Part shown: positions 57,450 through 64,000 of the stretch, one piece after another | How the letters are laid out: every line of letters begins with the position of its first letter | Position numbering within the stretch: position 1 is the first letter of the stretch | Origin: Teratosphaeria epicoccoides | Taxonomy: Eukaryota; Ascomycota; Dothideomycetes; Mycosphaerellales; Teratosphaeriaceae | Length of the DNA: 64,000 nt | Direction: 5' to 3' | Assembly: GCA_021401465.1 (NCBI GenBank) | Contig: JADDMT010000067.1 | Location: forward strand, 1 to 64,000 | Position numbers and translations under genes: made by a program | The notes under the pieces: generated by a model | What the model was told of the DNA's origin: nothing | The model's database searches: none | Seen by the model: the letters and a program-made list of their open reading frames with translations, nothing else

Positions 57450-59721
57450 ATGTCTTCCGCAGACCCGGACATGTGCTGTGCTCAGCTAATTTTCAGCTGC
57501 GGGATGTGCCAGGCGATGCCTTCTGAGCTTTACGCCAAGACAGAAAGCAGCCAAGGGTTTGGCACCGCTGAGAAGGAGAGCGGCGGAGCATCTCACCGCG
57601 ACTCTGCCGGAGAGGCTCGTCCGGTCACAAAGCTGTGGTTTGCAGAGTGCACGCACGTCATATGTAGTGGATGCTTACCTGGTGGCGGTAGGTCCCACGG
57701 CTTATTATCATGCTGCTCGCGCCACGTGTGCTGACAGGCATCTCCAGGCGTGCCATTCTTTTCCGAGGAAGACCAGCGGCCCAAATCGCAGTGTCCGCAG
57801 TGCTCAGAGCTGGGCGATCACCAATTGAAGCAGCTTTTCTGGATTCACGGTCTGGCCGACGGTGAATACGAGGCTCTTTTTCCTCGGCAATGGCTGCAGT
57901 GTCCTCCCATTGAACTCAGCGAAGTAGAGATGGAGGGTCTTCGCTTCCAATACCAGCACCTACTACGCTACGCTTTAGGCGCTAGAAGGCGCTGGAAGAA
58001 CGCAGAGCAGAACGAGCGACGTCTCGAGATGGCTTTGCTTGCGGAACGCGAGCAGCGCCGTCAGCTGCAGGATGAGCTTGTGAGTCCACACGCTCCCGTC
58101 GAGGAGCTCAAAAGGAAGGAGAGCCAGTTGCAGAAGTGGGAAAAGCGAAAGCCATTCATCAACCACTATCTAGGCATGGTCAACACCATGGCGAAGTATG
58201 TCTTACATCAGCGTCTTGGCTGACAGCACTGACACGTTCCCAGAGACATTGGTGACATGCGTCGCGAGTTGGTGAGACTTGGTTATGATATGCCACGCAG
58301 TGATTACATGTATCATCCCCAAGATGCCGCGGGCGTGTCGAAGCAGCACGACAACGACGTGCCCGAAAGGTCCTTCAGCAGCGAGGGTACTCTTGGTATT
58401 TGCTTTCCGCATACGCCTTCTCGGCCAAATGACTGATTCATTTGTAGTTGGACGCGATAGCTCGTCGCATTCTCGAAAACGAAAGCTTACAACATACGAT
58501 CACGACACATCACAGCTGACGAAACGAAAGCGCAGCCGCGAGCTGATGCCACCGCCATTTCTAAGACCCCATCCAGATAATCGCGGGTTCGAAGGCAGGA
58601 ACGCAGCAGCAGATTCTCGCTCCTCCTCACGCCCGCCCATCCGAGTGTACGAAGATGAAGTTCAGGGCCCCTCTGTGCCACACCAGACAAATGGTACCGA
58701 AGCTGTGCTTGATCGATCTCCGACCTCCGACTGGAATACACTAATGCTGCCGTTGCGACCGTTGCCGAGATCTCGTGAAACTTCTGAGCAGGTGTCTCAT
58801 GTCCCATGGCAACCTTCTTCGCAGCTTGGGACATGGTACCAGCATCCGTCCAGTCGATCTTTGGAATCTAGAGGCTCAGCAATGCAGGTACCGCAGCCTC
58901 CTGTCAGTGTGCCGCGGTCACGCATAAGCCACTACGAGTCCAACTACAGCAGAGTCGCCGAGCAGGAACAGGAGACGTTTCGCAAGCCACTGCAAGAAAT
59001 GTCATCTTCACTTCTCAATCGTCAAGTGGATCGGCGTCAGCCTAGCACTCGTCCGGATAGGTTGCCGGTCGCAGCTACCTCTCATGCGCGTGAGAGCGAA
59101 CAAGCAAGAACTGCAGTGTCCAGTCCATTCTTCAGCAGATCAGCGGGACTACATCCTACACGCGAGCATCGCGCACCGGACCGAAATCGCATCACCGAGC
59201 TACCGTATCCTCCAAGCTCCTCTCAGCGAATCCACGCACCACCCTCTCACTACACGACACCAGCTTCGCGACAACATCATCCTGCCTGGCAGCAGAGTCC
59301 TGCCCCCAACACTTTCTCACACGTCGACCGACCAACCCGCACAGCCAACCAGCCGCGGTTTCGACCAAAACATAGCCAGTCCTCACTGCCCGCGCACAGC
59401 TGGACTTCAGAAACGCCGCGAGACGCACAGGGACTATTGGACCGCGGGCACGTAGTCTCCACGGCGGGGCGACGCACGCCGCCGCCGCCCCTGAGCCGCG
59501 CGCCCTCGAATTCGCAGCGCACGCGCGTGAGCTTGCCGCCAAATCTGCGGCCCGCCAGCGTCACACAGGGCCAGGAGCAGGTGCTCTCGCAGATCCCCGG
59601 TGTGCGAGGAGGCAGGGAGCAACTGCTACGTTCTCAGCAACAGGCTCGCGCTGGTCCGGTGGGCGGTGCGCCACGCAGCTTGTTCTCGCAGTTCGGTGTG
59701 AGGCGTAGCGTGCGACGCTAG
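57450..59721 (+). CDS. RING-finger coiled-coil protein (HEI10/Zip3-like layout)
   Basis: Four exons (57450-57687, 57748-58195, 58244-58395, 58448-59721) give 703 residues; all three introns (60, 48, 52 bp) keep frame. A C3HC4 RING is complete: C17, C20, C67, H69, C72, C75, C95, C98, with a long first loop. A coiled coil follows (about 140-225, ALGARRRWKNAEQNERRLEM), then a long Ser/Pro/Arg-rich tail. RING plus coiled coil plus Ser-rich tail is the layout of meiotic crossover ligases HEI10/Zip3, but this is a general resemblance and another RING ligase is possible. Confidence 0.7.
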
Positions 59722-60430
59722 AAGCTGGGGCGGCATTCCCTTGAAACGAAGGGCTGGAATTCGCTGGATGGCTTGCTGATGCAGGGAGCGCAGTGCGGGC
59801 GGGAGGGACGGCGATATGTGCACGTTTGGACACAAAGGCAGGGTTTTCCTTCGCCGCCTTTGCTTCGCCCGGCTCGCACGGCGAGCCGACTGCGACAACA
59901 TCAGCAGCGGAGACTGAGCAGCCGGGAAATGTGACTCGGATCCTGAGCTCGTCGTACACGGCGGATTGCGTGCGCAGTATGTACTACACACACACCAGTT
60001 CCAGCCGCGATCTCCAGAAGAGAATGGCGGACTACCCGTGTCATCTTGGCGGCTGTGTGTCTGAACCAGCATGCCCAAAAATCGAGGGAGCTTCAAGGTT
60101 GCAAGAAAGCGAATTTTGGACTTCCACAAGGCTCAGATGGCATAGTAGTAGTAGTAGTATACACATAACATTAAACACCTTCTATGCTGTCAGACGCCGT
60201 CTGCCGCCCGTCTTGGTCCCATTCCATCGCTGCCATCGGCGGTGGCGGTACTGCTTCTAAAACCGGCAGCCTCAAATAGTAGAGTCCTTCGTCAAGTGTA
60301 TGTTCGCGGCTGCCCGAGCTCTTCACTCGCCAAAAATTCGGTCATGCACAAAGATCGCTTGCTTGCAGATCGTCAGAGGTTATACATCAGGTGGTTTCAA
60401 AAAGATGCATTTTGTTGCAGCTTTTCAGGC
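59722..60430. other. Convergent intergenic region
   Basis: Lies between the 3' ends of the RING gene and the membrane-protein gene. It contains a short (AGT)n run near 60143-60160. No gene seen. Confidence 0.45.
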
Positions 60431-62593
60431 TCACGCTCCAGAGACCAAGCTCATCTTCGGTCGGAGCTGGTGGGCAAGGTCTTCCCGCGTCGTCACCATC
60501 TCCTTCGGAATGCGCGAGACGCGGTAAGCGCCGGCGCGCACGGCGTCGATCTGCATGGCCGAGATGCCGGATCGAGCGCTGCGGATGGAGCCAGCGTCGC
60601 TGCCGGCACCATCTGGGTCCCGAATGCGACCGGGAGGTGCGAAATCAAGTGATGTGAAGGTACCAGACTTCCGCAGCATGTGAGGCGATGGGATGGCGCT
60701 CAGGTGGTCGAAGGAGCTCGCCAGCGGACTGTAGGCTTTGACTTGCGGGCTGAAAGGCCGAGCTCCACCCATGGGACTGTCGGGTCTCGATCCGTTCTGC
60801 ATCGCTCGGAAGGAGGTTGGTGGAGCGAAGTCGATCGCGGAGCCGATGGCAAAGTCGAGATCCTTGAGCTTCGCGGGCGTCGGCAGACCCAGCAGAGGTT
60901 TCGGCGGGGGCAGCACCTTCTTTCGAACGGGCTGACCGCGTCCTCTCGGTCGACCGGCAGACATGGTCGAGTAGTGCCTGGCGTGAGGGGGGACGGGGCC
61001 GCCAGAAGCGCGAGGCGCACCTCGTGGCGGCGGAGTCATGGCGCGGCGTCCGATCGGCTGCGCATACGGCATGGGGCCGCCTGGCATGATGAATTGACCG
61101 GTGGCGGGGTCGAAAATGGCGCCACCGTTCATGTACGATACCTCATAAGCCTCTTCGTAATGGCCATACGCAGGGTTTGGTCGGCTGTCATCAAAGTACT
61201 CTTTGTAGAAGGACCTTATCCTGTTTGCTCGGATCTCCGGGTTGTCTTCTGGAAGGTCTGCCGGCAGTGGTCGCAAACCCATCATTGACAAGCGCTGCGG
61301 TTGGGGTTCGGCTGGATATTGGTCCGCGAGGTGGGTGCCATCGATAGAAAAACGACCCGTGCGGATCATGGATGGGTCGATGTCGTACGAGTCTTCATGG
61401 TCGTCCGGAGTGTGGATCATTGGAACGGCAGGCGGAGCAGGCGCGTCGTCACCGTAGAAGCTCGACAACGATTGAGCGCCGACGCTTTCGTGAGCCGCTT
61501 TGGCCGCCGACACCGATGATTTTCGTGGCGGCAGCGGACCCGTGGACGCCGTGCGCGGTGGCGGCATCTGCTCGACGTGATCGATGGGCGGCACAGGTGG
61601 CAGGGACACCTCCTTCCTGCTCGGCATGGACTGTTTTCGTGGCGGCATCAATGTAGCTTCGCTTTTCTCGTTGATGTCCGGGAGTGGCGATTCGGAGGAA
61701 AAGCTGTGTTTCTGACTGGATGGGATGCTGCGGACCGAGTTGTGCGTTTGGCGGCCGAGCAGGTCGTCGGATGGTTGAGCATTCAGAGGAGACATCGAGT
61801 CGGCACGCGGCATTGGGTCCGTCCTGGACATGCGCTGTGCGTTGCGAAGAAGGGACCCTCTCTCGTTGCCAGAATGCATTGTTGACTGCGAATACAACGA
61901 CGTATTGTCCTGAAATGGCTTGGGCCGAGCGGAATCTGACGAGGTGCGCAGCATGGTGATGGGCCGATACGGGTCATGCTCTCCAATCATGGAGCGAGAC
62001 ATGCTGTGGATGGATTCGCGGGAGCTTTGCAAGCCAGCAGGAAGCAAGTACGGATTGCCTCCCACGTCCATCGACAATCCCCGAGTCTTCCGGCCCGCTG
62101 GCGAAGCGCTGCTCAGGTCGGTGACGGTCATCTCCGGGATGTTTTTGTCACGGGTGCCCCCTCGCTTCTTTGGCGCCGACGACGGGCCCAGGTCCACACC
62201 AAAGTCCAAGGAGCGATGTGGGTCGTTGGCGTCTTCGATGCGTTGCCGCCTGACGAATCTTCGGTGCAGAAAGAAGCAGACGATGAGGGCGCAGGTGATG
62301 GGAATGCTGTGGCTCGTCAGTCTTGCACCGTCACACGCCGATGCGGACCTTGCTTACGCTGCGCCCAGAGCAATGGCCAGGTTGCCGGTGCCCGAACCAG
62401 ACGTGGGTTTCTGACACTGCGCCGAGTCGTCGCCAGCCGCACACCTGCTGGGAGACGCGCTCTCGGCCGTCGAAGTGGACCGGTCTGCCAAGGTCCTTGA
62501 GAACAGACGCACGGCGTCCACGCCTCTGTCTACCCAGTGGTCGACAGCATGATGTGGTGACCGGCGAAGGTCTACGTGTGTCGGTAGCCGCAT
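60431..62593 (-). CDS. Single-pass membrane protein with long Ser/Pro-rich cytoplasmic tail (Skg6-like)
   Basis: Exon 1 (62593-62358) and exon 2 (62306-60431), joined across a 51-bp intron (GTAAGC, CTGAC, ACAG), give about 703 residues. The splice completes a membrane span: LAIALGAAIPITCALIVCFF, followed by HRRFVRRQR and HRSLDFGVD. The remaining 600 residues are rich in Ser, Pro and Arg, with PPRK and RPRGRG motifs and a conserved-looking EIRANRIRSFYKEYFDDSRP block. The type resembles fungal Skg6/Axl2-like membrane proteins linked to cell-wall or polarity functions. The start is uncertain: no clear signal peptide was found, and an upstream exon may exist. Confidence 0.7.
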
Positions 62594-62954
62594 GCTCCGC
62601 GGATGACACTTGGTTCACAGCGTCGTGTCCGACAAAGACTCGGGCCACGCACCCTCTCGATGAGAAGGAAGCGAACACTGGTCGTCTCGCACACGTGGCG
62701 CTTGCTATCTGGACATCGGACTCGTGGCGGGTGACCTCTTGGCGCAGTGGTGTCTCGTCGGCGTCCAGGAGGAAATAATAATCAGAATGTCAGAATGTAT
62801 TGTTCGTCTCGTCGCCCAAGGATGATTGACTCCTGTCGAAGTGGCCGGAGGGGGGATGGGAGCAAAAGTATGTACAATGAATGACTACGGTAGGCGCATG
62901 TACGAGGTAGTGAGCGACGGCGACGGAGGCAGAGAATGACGGCCGAGGGAAGAG

Positions 62955-62999
62955 GGTGTGTGTGGGTGTGGGTGGGTGTGGGTGGGTGTGGGTGTGTGT
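62955..62999. repeat. TG-rich simple repeat (GGGTGTG)n
   Basis: An imperfect GGGTGTG/GGGTG run in the upstream region of the membrane-protein gene. Confidence 0.9.
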
Positions 63000-63442
63000 C
63001 GAAGCGTTGGCCCGATGGGAGTTTTGGAATGAAGCGCTCGGGCCCGCGAGACTAAGTTCAACAATCAAGAAGCCACGCGCGGCGAAGGGACAAGGGGAGC
63101 TAAACAGCTTCACCTGCAGAACTCTATATGATTGTGTACATCGACATGGATGGTCCGTCATGGAGAAGACAGACGATTCGGGATTTTCAATTCTCGTGGG
63201 CAAAGCAGTTGATGCGTGGAGGAAGGATTGTTGCTGGGGTTCAACGGTGGGAGATGCGAGCGGTAGGATATGGAATCGCCGGCCATTGTTGTCTTCCTCC
63301 TGACTGCTCGCCGGCGCTTCAACGGCGAGTCGCTGGATGGAGGGAGAGTCTAGCGCAGGAACAGCCGAGCGTGCCGGAGTCAAGCATTAGAATCATCATT
63401 AGCCCCTTCACGCGCGCTGCTCGCTTTCTTCTTTCCGCTCGA

Positions 63443-63498
63443 CGATTATTATGATGATTATGATGATTATGATTGTTATGATTGTGATTATGATGATT

Positions 63499-63531
<33 letters not shown>

Positions 63532-63705
63532 ATGATGATGATGAATGATGATGATGAATGAATGAATGAATGATGAATGAATGAATGAATGATGATGATG
63601 AATGAATGAATGAATGATGAATGAATGAATGAATGATGAATGAATGATGAATGAATGATGAATGAATGAATGAATGAATGAATGATGAATGAATGAATGA
63701 TAAAT
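63443..63705. repeat. Long compound microsatellite (GATTAT / GATGAT / GAATGAATGAT)
   Basis: About 260 bp, moving from GATTATGAT units to GATGAT triplets and then to mixed GAAT/GAT units (GAATGAATGAATGAT). The ORFs covering it on either strand are products of the repeat (Ile-rich or His/Ser/Phe-rich). Confidence 0.95.
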
Positions 63706-64000
63706 GGTCCTGCTGGACTCGTCGTCCCAAAGCGGCAGTCCCTAGTGCTTGCGGAGTGTGCATCTCGCATACCCTTGTACCGCTCCCCTGCCGCGCTGAG
63801 ATGTGACTGGGGGACATCCTGGCGCCTTCATCTCCGCCCACGCGGTCTCGGATCCACTTCGAGGTCGTGTCGTGCCTCAGCACCTGCCACGAGAACATCT
63901 CCCACACTCCATCCACCGTCCGTGGAGAGCAGAGTACGGACGGTATCCGTGGTGATGGCGATGGAGTGATGCCATTCCCGCAGCGCCACCGTCTCACCTT
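63706..64000. other. Right edge, no assigned gene
   Basis: Normal-composition sequence with short ORFs on both strands; a gene could enter from the right but nothing here identifies it. Confidence 0.35.

Noticed and set aside
62790..63383. 197-codon minus-strand ORF upstream of the membrane-protein gene
   Set aside because: Its His/Thr/Pro run is the translation of the GGGTGTG repeat; the rest is low complexity. It is probably upstream untranslated or promoter sequence.
63408..63997. Two minus-strand ORFs across the microsatellite
   Set aside because: They are mostly translations of the repeat (poly-Ile or His-Ser-Phe-Ile).
26760..64000. tRNA or other RNA genes
   Set aside because: I looked for GGTTCRA-type B boxes; the few matches (for example near 44355, 46090, 58585) lack an A box and a cloverleaf, or lie in exons.

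Overview
The window looks like a chromosome segment of a filamentous ascomycete (Pezizomycotina; Dothideomycetes is plausible but unproven). The reasons are short spliceosomal introns (about 40-67 bp, GT...CTRAC...AG), a fungal gene set (HGH1, AIM19, SWC4, an HLJ1-type J protein, the 21.3 kDa complex I subunit, PNGase A), and C-to-T decay at CpA/CpG in the repeats, the signature of repeat-induced point mutation (RIP).

Region 1 (1 to about 26.3 kb) is a nest of Ty3/gypsy chromoviruses from two families. Family 1 has two complete copies of 8169 bp each with 360-bp LTRs: copy A (2868-11036, minus) and copy B (13289-21457, plus). They are collinear base for base (B = 24325 - A), so they form a large inverted repeat. 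There are also two fragments, D (1982-2867) and C (24217-26290). Family 2 is present as E1 (1-1981, the 3' end with its LTR) and E2 (11037-13288 plus 21463-24216). E2 is split by copy B just after the reverse transcriptase YLDD box, with a perfect 5-bp target duplication, TAAAG. All coding regions carry in-frame stops.

The most interesting feature is that both families have an extra gene between pol and the 3' LTR on the opposite strand to gag-pol, so pol and the extra gene converge. In family 1 it has its own TATA box, a canonical 51-bp intron in its own orientation, a cluster of Cys pairs and a basic, charged tail (about 481 codons). In family 2 it is a short Cys-cluster plus coiled-coil frame whose stop overlaps the end of pol.

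Region 2 (about 26.3 to 36.4 kb) is the transition. It holds the eEF2-folding factor HGH1 and a coiled-coil protein, which are intact, and several broken genes: a 2EXR/F-box-like gene, an unknown ORF, an APH-type phosphotransferase, a sirtuin and a further unknown. Some of the breaks are TAG stops where tryptophan is expected, which fits RIP.

Region 3 (about 37.2 to 64 kb) is ordinary gene-bearing DNA: AIM19 and an ER-type J protein (divergent pair), SWC4, a mitochondrial DUF1279 protein, a small unknown protein, PNGase A, a 1322-residue JmjC protein divergent from the complex I 21.3 kDa subunit, a RING/coiled-coil protein and a single-pass membrane protein with a long Ser/Pro-rich tail. A long GATGAATGA-type microsatellite lies near the right end. 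Exon boundaries were inferred by eye from splice consensus and reading-frame continuity.
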